Below are positions 17,937 to 26,579 of a stretch of 64,000 nucleotides of DNA, piece after piece. The DNA comes from Saccharothrix sp. ALI-22-I. GTDB taxonomy: Bacteria > Actinomycetota > Actinomycetes > Mycobacteriales > Pseudonocardiaceae. The notes below the pieces were generated by a model, which saw only the letters and a program-made list of their open reading frames with translations, did not search any database and was not told where the DNA came from. The stretch spans positions 1,054,001-1,118,000 of the forward strand of contig NZ_MTQP01000068.1 of assembly GCF_001984175.1 (NCBI RefSeq), in the 5' to 3' direction. Positions within the stretch are counted from its first letter, which is position 1, and every line of letters starts with the position of its first letter. The position numbers were made by a program, and so were the translations under genes.

Positions 17937-18953
17937 ATGCGCGTTCTGTTTGCCAGCCTGGCTTCGGTGGGTCACACCTACCCGCTGATCCCGCTCGCGA
18001 TCGCCGCCCGGGACGCCGGGCACGAGGTGCATTTCGCGGCCGGCGAGGGCGTGCACGCGCCACTGGCCGCGAACGGACTGCGGCCGTTCCGGCCCGCGGA
18101 TTCGTTCTACGAGCTGTACGCCGAGGACCTGGAACCCGAACTGGTACGGCTCCAGCCCGACCTCGTGGTGCACGAGTGGGGACTGCCGGGGGCGGCCGTC
18201 GCCGCGGCCCGCGCCGGAATTCCGGGTATGTGGCACGGTTTCGGCCGCATGATCCCCGAAGGCATCGGCCTCGAACTGCCCACGAAGAACGCCGAAGCCC
18301 CCGGACGGCCGCACATCGACATCTGCCCGCCGTCCATGCAGGACAAGGACTTCATCGCCACCGAAGACCGGATCGAACTGCGCCCCGTCCCGTACTCCGA
18401 ACCGGCGGCACTGCCCACTTGGGACAGTCGGCCCACGTCACAGCCACTGATCTACCTCACGCTCGGCACCGCGTTCGGCACCCCCGAACTGCTCATCACG
18501 GCCATCGAGGGCCTGTCGACGCTGGACGCCCACGTGGTTGTCGCCACCGGCCGCGTACGCTTGGACGAACTCGGCGACGTGCCGCACAACGTCACCGTGC
18601 GGACCTGGGTGCCGCAGTCTGACCTGCTGCCGCACGCCGACGTGGTCGTCCACCACGGCGGCAGCGGCACCACCCTCGGAGCGCTCGCCGTCGGCGTCCC
18701 ACAGCTGATCCTGCCGCAGGGCGCCGACCAGTTCGCCAACCCCGACGCCGTCACCGCCGCAGGGGCAGGGCTGAGCATCCTCCCCGGCGAACTGAGCGCG
18801 GACGCCATCGCCGAGCACGTGCGGGCCCTGTCGCCCCGCCACGGACCCTCCGACCACCGCGACGCGGCCCGCGCGATCGCCGAGGAGATCGCCCGCATGC
18901 CCTCCCCGGACGAGGTCGCCCGCCGGTTGCCGGACTACGCCAAGTGCGGATGA
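17937..18953 (+). CDS. GT1-family (UGT/MGT-like) glycosyltransferase
   Basis: 338 residues; the N-terminus MRVLFASLASVGHTYPLIPLA is the acceptor-side Rossmann start of antibiotic/macrolide-type GT-B enzymes. The C-terminal donor motif is present (VVVHHGGSGTTLGALAVGVPQLILPQG, with His-Gly-Gly contacting the sugar nucleotide). It is shorter than the usual 390-420 residues because the linker and N-domain are trimmed. It likely glycosylates a small hydrophobic acceptor, as in natural-product tailoring or macrolide inactivation. There is no biosynthetic cluster next to it, so self-protection or xenobiotic glycosylation is plausible but unproven. Confidence 0.88.
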   Translation: MRVLFASLASVGHTYPLIPLAIAARDAGHEVHFAAGEGVHAPLAANGLRPFRPADSFYELYAEDLEPELVRLQPDLVVHEWGLPGAAVAAARAGIPGMWHGFGRMIPEGIGLELPTKNAEAPGRPHIDICPPSMQDKDFIATEDRIELRPVPYSEPAALPTWDSRPTSQPLIYLTLGTAFGTPELLITAIEGLSTLDAHVVVATGRVRLDELGDVPHNVTVRTWVPQSDLLPHADVVVHHGGSGTTLGALAVGVPQLILPQGADQFANPDAVTAAGAGLSILPGELSADAIAEHVRALSPRHGPSDHRDAARAIAEEIARMPSPDEVARRLPDYAKCG

Positions 18954-19026
18954 GCCATCGAACCGAGTGCACCTGAAGGCCGGTGACCAAGCCTGACGGC
19001 GTTGGATTCCGGATGGGCGAGAAGCG

Positions 19027-19797
19027 CTAGCCGAGGTTGCCGACGTTCAGGTGCGGCACCACCAGAGCGGCTGCCGCCGCACGGCTGCGGGCGCCGGTGC
19101 GGTCGAAGATGTGTTCCATGTGCTTGCGCACGGTGCTGACGGAGATGAACAGTTCCCGCGCGATATCCGCGTTGCTGCGCCCCTGAGCGGCCAGCTGGAG
19201 GACTTGCAGTTCCCGGTCGCTCAGTCGGGGAACGCCGTTCAGCCGGCGTTGCGCATCGAGGTAGACCTCGTACAGGTGCGGACGGAGCAGCTGGACCACC
19301 AGGCGGTCGCGCTCGCTGAAGTCCGGGCCGCTGTCGCGGTCCAGCAGAATGCGCCGGGTGCGGCCGGGTGCGGCCGGCAGCGTAGCCACCATGCGGTGCG
19401 TCGGGCCGTGGCCGCCCCACACCTCGGCGAAGAATGGTGTGTTGTGCAATTCGGCAGGTGAATAGAAGTCCGAGTGCAGGACGATCCGTCTGAGATCGCC
19501 GGTGCGTTCGGCGTAACTGCACGGCAGGAAATCGTGGTGGAACCGCCAGTACGGGTGGTCGGTTTCCTGGTCGTTGTCGAGAGCCAGCGAGCGCTCGTGG
19601 CCTTCGAGGAACTGCTCGGTGAGGAACACCTTGTGGGGCACGTCGAACTCGGTGAAGCCCACGGCGTCACAGTGGATGAGGTCGAGCAACCCGTCCAGCA
19701 CGGCCCACGGCATCGCCCGGTTCGGGTCGTCGCGGCGTCCGTCTTCGATGACCGTCACGAGGCGGCGCAGGTCCCAGTCGGAGAGAGTTTCGGCCAT
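19027..19797 (-). CDS. LuxR-family transcriptional regulator
   Basis: 256 residues. The start ATG 19797 was preferred over the adjacent GTG 19800 because GGAGG lies 6 bp upstream. The C-terminal about 60 residues are a LuxR HTH (LSDRELQVLQLAAQGRSNADIARELF, STVRKHMEHIFDRTG). The N-terminal about 185 residues look like a GAF-type sensor domain. There is no receiver or AAA domain. The next gene on the other side encodes a lipoprotein transcribed divergently, which could be a target. The ligand is unknown. Confidence 0.88.
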   Translation of the reverse strand: MAETLSDWDLRRLVTVIEDGRRDDPNRAMPWAVLDGLLDLIHCDAVGFTEFDVPHKVFLTEQFLEGHERSLALDNDQETDHPYWRFHHDFLPCSYAERTGDLRRIVLHSDFYSPAELHNTPFFAEVWGGHGPTHRMVATLPAAPGRTRRILLDRDSGPDFSERDRLVVQLLRPHLYEVYLDAQRRLNGVPRLSDRELQVLQLAAQGRSNADIARELFISVSTVRKHMEHIFDRTGARSRAAAAALVVPHLNVGNLG

Positions 19798-19933
19798 CAC
19801 CCACCTCCGCGGCCAACGCTACGCCGCCCGGTGATGCACGGGATTCTGATCATGCGGATGAGTGAAGTGAGCGCACGGAAATACGCCTGAAGGCGAATAC
19901 CGGGCTGTGCCGGCTGACGCGCACGCTGCCGCC

Positions 19934-20506
19934 ATGACGAACACTTCAGAAGGCTTGACCTACCCCAGCACCCGGGTGATCGCGGTGCTCGCCGCACTCG
20001 CCCTCACGTTGACGACCGCGGCGTGCCAGGACTCCGACTCGTCCACGACGGGCACGACCGTGCAGGACGTGCCGTCGGCGACCCTCACAGTTCCGGGAAG
20101 ACCGTCCGACCACGTGACGAATATGACGGGCATCGACCTCGCCGAAGAACAAGTGGCGGGAATCGAAGACCGCTGCCGTGAGGATGCCAGTGTGCCGGCC
20201 ACCGGGGAAACCTGCCTCGGTCCGCTCGTCGCGGCTGCCCTGGCCGGGCGCCCGGGGTCGTGCCCCACGAAACCCGCGATCTGCGTCTTCCTCGGCTACG
20301 CGTCCGGCGACACCACTGCCGGTGTCCTCAAGCTGGTCGACAGCCGACCCGGAAGCCCCGTCTGCGGCGACGGCAAGGTCACCGTCTGCCGGGGCGTCGT
20401 CGTGGACGCCGAAGTCATCGCTCCGCTTGTCGGAACCCCGACCACCAAGCCGACGACGAAAGCACCCCACCTCAAGCCGGAACGCCCACCCCGCCCGGTT
20501 CGGTGA
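19934..20506 (+). CDS. Putative secreted lipoprotein, unknown function
   Basis: 190 residues from ATG 19934. A signal peptide of about 28 residues ends in a lipobox-like LTTAAC, so the mature protein would be lipidated at Cys and held on the outer face of the membrane. The mature part has five further cysteines (DRCREDA, ETCLG, GSCPT, AICVF, PVCGDGKVTVC), suggesting disulfides, then a Pro/Thr/Lys-rich tail (TTKPTTKAPHLKPERPPRPVR). Not recognised as a named family. It is divergent from the LuxR regulator, with 136 bp between the starts. Confidence 0.7.
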   Translation: MTNTSEGLTYPSTRVIAVLAALALTLTTAACQDSDSSTTGTTVQDVPSATLTVPGRPSDHVTNMTGIDLAEEQVAGIEDRCREDASVPATGETCLGPLVAAALAGRPGSCPTKPAICVFLGYASGDTTAGVLKLVDSRPGSPVCGDGKVTVCRGVVVDAEVIAPLVGTPTTKPTTKAPHLKPERPPRPVR

Positions 20507-20650
20507 CGACGAAACCCACGCGGGCCGGCGGGCCGGATCGACAAGCATCCCGACTGCAGGCTCGGTCACTACTGTATGTGATGGGATTGTCACCTAAAGC
20601 ATGCATGACGGTTCGCCACCTGCGGGAATCGGGGGTTCCATCAAACGGAC

Positions 20651-22957
20651 GTGTGCGACACGGCCGGAGTTCACCTGACTGAAACCATCAAGACGCCCGG
20701 TTTGTTCTACAGTCTCGCCATCCTGAACGAGATTGATCCTTTCATCGGTACGGCCCCGACCTCACTGCCAGCGGCGCAGGGTCTGGCGGCCACTTGGTGG
20801 TGGCCGAAAGCGCAGATCGGCAACACCCACCCGGGGGCGACATCGCCGCTGGGCATGGTGTCCGCCTGCGCCTACTCGGGCGCCTACCCGACCGGGTACG
20901 GCATCTACACGAAGAACACCGAGGGCCTGCCGGAGGAGATGTTCGACCGGCCGCAGGCCTCCGGGTTCACGCACTTCCAGCAGTCCGGCACCGGCGCGAT
21001 CCGCAAGTACTACAACTACGTGCGGGTGACCCCGATGGTGCAGCCGCTGGACACCCTCGGCCAGGCCTGGCCGCTGCACGACGAGGTCGCCGAAGCCGGG
21101 TACTACGCGGCCACCCTCGACACCGGGGTCCGGTGCGAGATCACGGTCGGCGCGAAGGTCGCGATCCACCGGTACACGTTCCCGGAGCACCGCAGCGCCC
21201 GCGTCGTGGTGGACCTGTCCTGCGGTGGGCTGGCCATCGACCACGGCCGCACGGTGCCGCTGCGGGCGCACGTGGAGAGCATCGGCAACGGTCGCGCGCA
21301 GGGCACGGTCGTCGTGGAGGGTGTGCCGCTGTCGGTGCACATCGAGGTGGACACCCCCGGCTGGCGGCAGATGCTCTGGCACGACCGCCGGCTGATCGAG
21401 GGCGGCACCCGGCTGGACTTCGACCGCATCCGGCAGACCACCCTGCGCCCGTTCGGGCTGCTCTTCCTCGGGCCGACCAGGGCCGGGCAGAGCGTCGAGG
21501 TGCGGATCGGGTTCTCCCTGCGCGGCCCCGAGCAGGCCCGGGAGAACCTCTACCGCGAGTGCGGCGAGGGCCCGCCCGGCTTCGACACCGTCCTGGAGCA
21601 GACCAAGGAGCGGTGGCGCGACCACGTCGACCGGATCGAGGTCGAGGGCGGGTCGCCCGCCCGGCGGCAGGTGTTCGGCACGGCCCTGTACCACTCGCTG
21701 ATCAAACCGTGCTTCGCCGACGACGAGAGCCCGTTCTGGCCCACGTCCGGGCCGTTCGCCTTCGACGTCTGCACGATGTGGGACATCTACAAGACCCAGC
21801 TGCCGCTGTTGGAGGCGATCGTCCCGGACCGGGCGGTCGACCTGCTGGAGTCGCTGATCAGGGTGTGCGAGGAGGAGGGCAACTTCCCGATCGGGTACCG
21901 GATGGCACGGGGCGCGGACCGGTTCTTCCGCCAGGCCAGCGCGTTGGTGCACACCGCGTTGGCCGACGTGCACGCCCTGGGCCTGGGCGACCTGGACTGG
22001 AACTGGGCGCTCGTGCACATGGAGGCAGACCTGCGCCGGATGTACGGCGAGGACTTCTACGAGCAGGGCGTCGTGCACCCGATCTCGCACACCCTCGACC
22101 TCGCCTACGCCTACCACTGCACCTCCGGCGTCGCACGGGCGCTGAACGACCGCCAGCTCGCCGACGACCTCGCCAAGCGCAGTCTGCTGTGGTCCAACGC
22201 GTTCGACCCGGCCACCGGCCTGCTGCACGACTCGTCGTTCTACGAGGGCGGCAAGTGGAACTACTCCTTCCGGCTGCTGCACGACATGGCCGGCCGGATC
22301 GCGCTGGCGGGTGGTGACGACGCGTTCGTCGCCATGCTGGACGCGTTCTTCGGCTACGGCGCGCCGCCGGTGGTGCAGCCCGGCAGGCTGCCCGATCCGG
22401 TGGAGATGGCGGTCGGCTACTCGTTGAACCGGTTCGAAGGCCTCAACAACGAGCCGGACATGGAAGCGCCCTGGTCCTACCACTACGCGGGCCGGCCCGA
22501 CCGCACGGCCGAGATCGTGCACGCGGCGCTGACCTACCAGTTCGGCACCGGCCCCGGCGGGCTGCCGGGCAACGACGACTCCGGTGGGCTGAGTTCCTGG
22601 TACGTGTGGGCCTCGCTCGGGCTGTTCCCGATCGCCGGGCAGAACCTGTTCCTGGTCAACGCGCCCGCCTTCGAACGCGCCACGGTCCACATCCAGGACC
22701 GGGACTTCGTCATCGAGACCAGCGGCCACCGCGAGACGCCCATCAGTTCCGACGGGCTGGAGCGGGTGCCGCCGCCGCAGTACGTGCAGTCCGCCCGGTT
22801 GAACGGGAAGCCGCTGGACGTGGCGCACCTGCGCGCGTCCGACATCCACGCGGGCGGCACGCTGCACCTCGAACTAGGTCCGGAGCCCTCGGAGTGGGGT
22901 CGCAAGATCCGGCCGCCGTCCTTGTCCGACCCATCCGCGACGGGAACCCGCACATGA
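20651..22957 (+). CDS. GH92-family alpha-mannosidase-like hydrolase without signal peptide
   Basis: 768 residues from GTG 20651; the true start could be a little downstream since no strong ribosome site is seen. The N-terminal beta-sandwich opens with NEIDPFIGT, and the (alpha/alpha)6 barrel carries the GH92 signatures GNTHPGATSPLGMV, MWDIYKTQLPLL and GNDDSGGLSSWYVWASLGLFPI. The Asp-Asp of the last motif is the Ca/catalytic region in known GH92 enzymes. GH92 enzymes remove alpha-mannose units and most are secreted; this one has no export signal. Its stop overlaps the start of a GT4 gene (ATGA), so the two are made together. Confidence 0.9.
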   Translation: MCDTAGVHLTETIKTPGLFYSLAILNEIDPFIGTAPTSLPAAQGLAATWWWPKAQIGNTHPGATSPLGMVSACAYSGAYPTGYGIYTKNTEGLPEEMFDRPQASGFTHFQQSGTGAIRKYYNYVRVTPMVQPLDTLGQAWPLHDEVAEAGYYAATLDTGVRCEITVGAKVAIHRYTFPEHRSARVVVDLSCGGLAIDHGRTVPLRAHVESIGNGRAQGTVVVEGVPLSVHIEVDTPGWRQMLWHDRRLIEGGTRLDFDRIRQTTLRPFGLLFLGPTRAGQSVEVRIGFSLRGPEQARENLYRECGEGPPGFDTVLEQTKERWRDHVDRIEVEGGSPARRQVFGTALYHSLIKPCFADDESPFWPTSGPFAFDVCTMWDIYKTQLPLLEAIVPDRAVDLLESLIRVCEEEGNFPIGYRMARGADRFFRQASALVHTALADVHALGLGDLDWNWALVHMEADLRRMYGEDFYEQGVVHPISHTLDLAYAYHCTSGVARALNDRQLADDLAKRSLLWSNAFDPATGLLHDSSFYEGGKWNYSFRLLHDMAGRIALAGGDDAFVAMLDAFFGYGAPPVVQPGRLPDPVEMAVGYSLNRFEGLNNEPDMEAPWSYHYAGRPDRTAEIVHAALTYQFGTGPGGLPGNDDSGGLSSWYVWASLGLFPIAGQNLFLVNAPAFERATVHIQDRDFVIETSGHRETPISSDGLERVPPPQYVQSARLNGKPLDVAHLRASDIHAGGTLHLELGPEPSEWGRKIRPPSLSDPSATGTRT

Positions 22958-24264
22958 GCAGGCCGAACCGCCGCCTCGTCATCGTGGTCCGAGCCGATCC
23001 GGTGATCTGCGGGCACTCAGGTGAGGCGCGCAACCTCGCCGAGGTCGCATTGACCCGCGGCTTCGACGACGTGCGCCTGTTGACCTGGCCCATCCCCGCC
23101 CTCCAGGCGGCCGGGCTGCCGTTGAAACCGCTCGACCGGATCACGCCCTACAGCGAGGGCATCACGGTGGAGCGGCCCGAACCGGTCGGCGACTACCGGG
23201 TGCCCGACGGCCGGTACATGGCCGGGCTCACCGGCCGCCTGGTGGAGCTGCTGGCCGAGCAGGTGCCGACCACGTGCCTGTCGATGTACCTCGCGCCGCA
23301 CACCGCGGTGGTGGGGGAGGCCGTCACGGCGGCGCGTGCGGCCGGGTACCGGCCCGACGTCGTCACCATGGCGAAGGCGGTGGGCTCGGACGTCACCAAC
23401 GTGATCCGCAACTGCCTGCTCGAAGGCCGGTTCGGCGCGGCCGTGGTCCTGTTCACCACGTTCCTGGCCAACGACCGGGTGCTCGCGGTGTCGGAGTACA
23501 CCCGGCAGGAGATCATCGCCTCCGCCGAGCAGGTCGACGCGCGCTGCGGCACCCGGCTCGCCGAGGAGTGCCGGCGCCGGGTGGAGGTCAGCTACCCGCC
23601 GATCGACACCGCCGCGTACCTGGACCTCGACCCGGTGCAGGTGGACGCCGCGCTCGCGCGGCGGGGCCTGGAACGCGACGGTTACGTGCTGTTCCTGTCA
23701 CGGGTGGCGCGCGCCAAGGGCATCTACGACCTGGTGACGGCGTTCGCCCGGTCCAAGGCGCGGTCGCGGGTGAAGCTGGTCGTGGCCGGGAACGGTCCGG
23801 CCCTGGAGGACGTCCGGGCGCTCACGCGGGACGACGACCGGATCGTGTTCCTGAGCGATGTGGACGACGAGGAGAAGCCGCTGCTGATGCGCGGCTGCGC
23901 CGCCTACGCGCTGCCGACCAAGCCCGAGCCGGATTTCGTGGAGACCTTCGGCATCGCGCTGACCGAGAAGATGCTCGCGGGCGGTGGTCCGGTGATCACC
24001 ACGACCACGGGCGGGACCGGCGAGGCGGTCGGCGACACCGCGATCATCGTGGAGGCCGGGGACGTCGACGGCATCGCCGCCGCGATCGACCGGGTGGTGC
24101 TGGAGATGTCGCCCGAGGAACGTGAGCTCATGGAGGGCCGGGCGCGCGCCCACGCCTTGTCGTTCGACCGGGCGAGGGTGTTCGACGACCTGTTCGAGAC
24201 GCCCCCGCCGCCCGTCGCCATGCCCGCGCTGGACCTGCACAGCGCTCGCGCCGCCCAAGGCTGA
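22954..24264 (+). CDS. GT4-family glycosyltransferase coupled to the GH92 gene
   Basis: 436 residues from ATG 22954, overlapping the GH92 stop by four bases. Two Rossmann domains of GT-B type: the N-domain begins RRLVIVVRADPVICGHSGEA. The C-domain has VLFLSRVARAKGIYDLVTAF, VVAGNGPALEDV and the donor-site EX7E motif region (PDFVETFGIALTEKMLAGG). The family uses nucleotide sugars and retains anomeric configuration. The coupling with a mannosidase-like enzyme suggests one pathway that builds and trims a mannose-containing or related cytosolic glycan. The acceptor is unknown. Confidence 0.9.
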   Translation: MSRPNRRLVIVVRADPVICGHSGEARNLAEVALTRGFDDVRLLTWPIPALQAAGLPLKPLDRITPYSEGITVERPEPVGDYRVPDGRYMAGLTGRLVELLAEQVPTTCLSMYLAPHTAVVGEAVTAARAAGYRPDVVTMAKAVGSDVTNVIRNCLLEGRFGAAVVLFTTFLANDRVLAVSEYTRQEIIASAEQVDARCGTRLAEECRRRVEVSYPPIDTAAYLDLDPVQVDAALARRGLERDGYVLFLSRVARAKGIYDLVTAFARSKARSRVKLVVAGNGPALEDVRALTRDDDRIVFLSDVDDEEKPLLMRGCAAYALPTKPEPDFVETFGIALTEKMLAGGGPVITTTTGGTGEAVGDTAIIVEAGDVDGIAAAIDRVVLEMSPEERELMEGRARAHALSFDRARVFDDLFETPPPPVAMPALDLHSARAAQG

Positions 24265-24267
24265 GAC

Positions 24268-24308
24268 CGGTGCGGCACGCCGTCCGACCTCGACGGCGTG
24301 CCGCACCG
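24268..24308. terminator. Strong bidirectional terminator
   Basis: A perfect 17-bp stem (CGGTGCGGCACGCCGTC at 24268-24284, complement at 24292-24308) with a 7-nt loop begins 3 bp after the GT4 stop. It sits 8 bp from the end of the minus-strand AtzH-like frame, so it can serve both converging units. Confidence 0.88.
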
Positions 24309-24316
24309 TGCCGCGA

Positions 24317-24718
24317 TCACCCCGGTGCGGGGATCTCGGAGACGTGGGCGCTCACGATGCGCCAGCCCTCCGGCAGCCGCACCCACATCTGGCTCTGCCG
24401 TCCGATCAACGGCCGATCCGGGTAGTGGAACAGGGTGGTGACCGACGCGGTGTCGGCGCCGAACGTGGTGACCGTGGTGCCGGTGCGCACCCGACCGGGC
24501 AGGGGACCCTGGCCCGCCCGTCACGCCCGGATCTCCGCGCCACCCCGTTGGAGGTCCGCGATGCCGAACCGCACGGCCTCCGCACCCGACCAGAACAGTT
24601 CGTCCAGGACCGCGTGATCACCGGCGACGAGCGCGGCCTCGTAGCGCTCGAACACCTCCCACACCTCGGCGACCACGGCCGGGTCGTCCACCACCACCGC
24701 GGTGTCCGGGGCGCTCAC
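24317..24718 (-). pseudogene. AtzH/SnoaL-like gene interrupted by an in-frame TGA
   Basis: From GTG 24718 the frame encodes a NTF2-like fold of the AtzH group (EVFERYEAALVAGDHAVLDELFW, EAVRFGIADLQRG). It meets TGA at 24521-24523 (codon 66) and then continues in the same frame for another 67 codons with conserved family sequence (TTVTTFGADTASVTTLF, IGRQSQMWVRLPEGWRIVSAHVSEI) to a TGA at 24317. The TGA falls after EIRA where relatives, as I recall them, carry an aromatic residue, so TGG to TGA is the simplest cause. The other explanations are a sequence error or readthrough. An upstream in-frame ATG near 24760 is a possible alternative start. Relatives are small amidase partners or unknowns. 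Confidence 0.8.
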
Positions 24719-24903
24719 TCGGCCACCACAACCACCACTCCCCGATAGGTCGGCTTCACCCATCGCAATGACGGCGCCGCCCGTAACCTGGCGCGCGGTC
24801 GAGGATCGCGGATGCCGGCGCGGGCAACCCGGACCGGCCGGCGTTACGTCTCCGAGGTGGTGTGACTCCGCCGCGCCACCCACCTTCGGAAGGGCAGAAG
24901 ACG

Positions 24904-25377
24904 ATGAAGCTCCGGTGATCGACGGTCGCGCTCGCCACGGCGGCGCTGTTAGCCCTGTCCGCGTGCGCGAGTGCGCCCTACGAGGGCACCGCGCCCGTGG
25001 GCTCCGCCGAGCTGACCACCGGATCGACGCCGGTGAGCACTCCTCCGACGAAGGCCCCCGTGGACAACCAGTCGCCGGCCCAGCCGAGGACCGGTCCCGT
25101 GCAAGCCGACGTCGGCGTCGCCTACCCGTTCGACCTGCTCGTCCACTGCGGCCTGGTGTACGCCGTCTTCGCCGGCCGGGCGTGGAAGGTCGAGCAGCCG
25201 GTCACGGACCCGCCCGGGGAACCGCTCGCCCGCGGCAGCGTCAACTACCTGCCGGGCTCCATGCGGCTCACGTCCGCCGATCGACTCGCGTTCACCGTCG
25301 ATACCGGCAGCAGTGTGCTTCCCGGTGCCACCGTGACGTTCCTGCCGACCGCCGAAGAACGGCCACTGTGTCACTGA
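24904..25377 (+). pseudogene. Small lipoprotein gene with TGA at codon 5
   Basis: ATG 24904 lies about 10 bp behind GGAAGG and reads MKLR, then TGA (24916-24918). The same frame then gives STVALATAALLALSAC, a complete hydrophobic h-region with lipobox LSAC. A 140-residue Pro/Thr-rich mature domain follows (YPFDLLVHCGLVYAVFAGRAWKVEQPV) to a stop at 25375-25377. Reading the TGA as Trp restores a textbook lipoprotein signal. The first normal start after the TGA is GTG 24997, which would delete the signal peptide. It is the second TGA-for-likely-TGG within 400 bp. The fold is unknown; similar short secreted proteins are common near small regulators in actinomycetes. Confidence 0.7.
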
Positions 25378-25499
25378 AAGCCGGTTCCGACCATGTCGGA
25401 TCACCGGATCGGATGTCGCGCGTTCGCTGACGGAGCACACCGGGCCGGCCGGACCTACTCTCGTCGGGCCGAGCTACGACGAGGTGCCGGAGGCCGCGC

Positions 25500-25826
25500 A
25501 TGGCGCTCTACCTGACCCGGTTCAGCTACACGCCCGAAACGTGGGCGAGGCTGGCGCGGAAGCCGGAGGACCGACGCGACGCGGCCCGCGCGTACATCGA
25601 GGCGGTGGGCGGGAATCTCCAGGGCTTCTGGTACGCGTTCGGCGAGTACGACGCCTACACCGTGTGGGAGGCGCCGGACAACGTGTCGATGGCAGCCGTC
25701 GGGGTAGCGATCGCGGGCGGCGGCGCGCTCAGCAAGTACGAGACCACCGTGCTGCTCACGGTCGAGGAGGCGATGGACGCGATGCGGCGCTCGAACGACA
25801 TCCAGTACAGCCCGCCCGGGGCCTGA
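25500..25826 (+). CDS. GYD-domain protein
   Basis: 108 residues from ATG 25500, with GGAGG 6 bp upstream. The family motif GYD appears as FGEYDAYTVWEAPD (about 50-63), in a ferredoxin-like alpha/beta fold (YLTRFSYTPETW start, GALSKYETTVLLTVEEAMDAM end). GYD proteins are small cytosolic oligomers of unknown function, thought related to dimeric alpha/beta barrels. It appears monocistronic. Confidence 0.88.
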   Translation: MALYLTRFSYTPETWARLARKPEDRRDAARAYIEAVGGNLQGFWYAFGEYDAYTVWEAPDNVSMAAVGVAIAGGGALSKYETTVLLTVEEAMDAMRRSNDIQYSPPGA

Positions 25827-26042
25827 CGGCGGCATTCCTCGACCGCGGGACTGCGGCTTCAACCGGAACAGCCGCATCACCTCTGCGACGCGGTTGGGGT
25901 CTGGTATTCCTCGGCGGTGACGTGGTCGCCCCACTCGGACTCGGGACCCTCCTCGCCCGCGTAGCGACCGATCCCGCGACCGACCAAGTCTGACGGCGGC
26001 CGACGCGAGTTTGAACCGGCGGGTTGCGGCTACACCTTGGCC

Positions 26043-26555
26043 ATGCCGATTACCGAGGTACTCCGGCGGGTCAGCGCCGCCTACTCCGCCGGCGAGCGGC
26101 GCCCGTTGCGGGGGTACTTGGCGACTCTCTGCTCGTACGGCGCGCTGGTCGTCGGCGCCACCGCGGTCGGCCGGCGCGCCGGTGTGCGGTTGCCCGATCG
26201 GGTGTCCGTGAGGGATGCGCTGCTCCTGTCGCTGGCCACCCACAAGGCCAGCCGGCTGCTGACGAAGGGCGCGGTGACCAGCGTGCTGCGCGCGCCGTTC
26301 GCCCGGTACGACGAGCCGGCCGGTGCGGCGGAGGTCAACGAGTCGGTGCGCGGCGACGGTGCCCGGCACGCGGTGGGCGAGTTGGTGACGTGTCCGTTCT
26401 GCTCGGGTGTGTGGATCGCCAGCGCGTTCACGGCGGGGCTGGTGTTCGCGCCGCGGGTCACCCGGCTGGCCGCGACCACGCTGTCCGCCGTCGCGGTGTC
26501 GGATTGGCTGCACTTGCTGGACAGCAGGCTCAAGCACGACGTCCTCGACCACTGA
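26043..26555 (+). CDS. DUF1360 membrane-associated protein
   Basis: 170 residues from ATG 26043 (a TTG two codons earlier is possible). Two to three hydrophobic segments (YGALVVGATAVG, WIASAFTAGLVFA, LAATTLSAVAVSDWLHLL) flank the family core LLSLATHKASRLLTKGAVTSVLRAPF and the CPFCSGVW motif, a CxxC-type site. DUF1360 proteins are small membrane proteins found in spore formers and actinomycetes, with function unassigned. The 216 bp before it (25827-26042) hold no gene I can support. It lies 24 bp ahead of the cyd remnant. Confidence 0.88.
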   Translation: MPITEVLRRVSAAYSAGERRPLRGYLATLCSYGALVVGATAVGRRAGVRLPDRVSVRDALLLSLATHKASRLLTKGAVTSVLRAPFARYDEPAGAAEVNESVRGDGARHAVGELVTCPFCSGVWIASAFTAGLVFAPRVTRLAATTLSAVAVSDWLHLLDSRLKHDVLDH

Positions 26556-26579
26556 AGCCGCTGGTAGTAGGGGGGTCGT

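Noticed and set aside
20762..22867. 701-codon minus-strand frame opposite GH92
   Set aside because: No recognisable motifs, no ribosome site; shadow of the GH92 gene.
25827..26036. Minus-strand frame with EEGPESEWGDHVTAEEYQTP
   Set aside because: About 40 codons, no start signal, no known family; could be chance in this composition.
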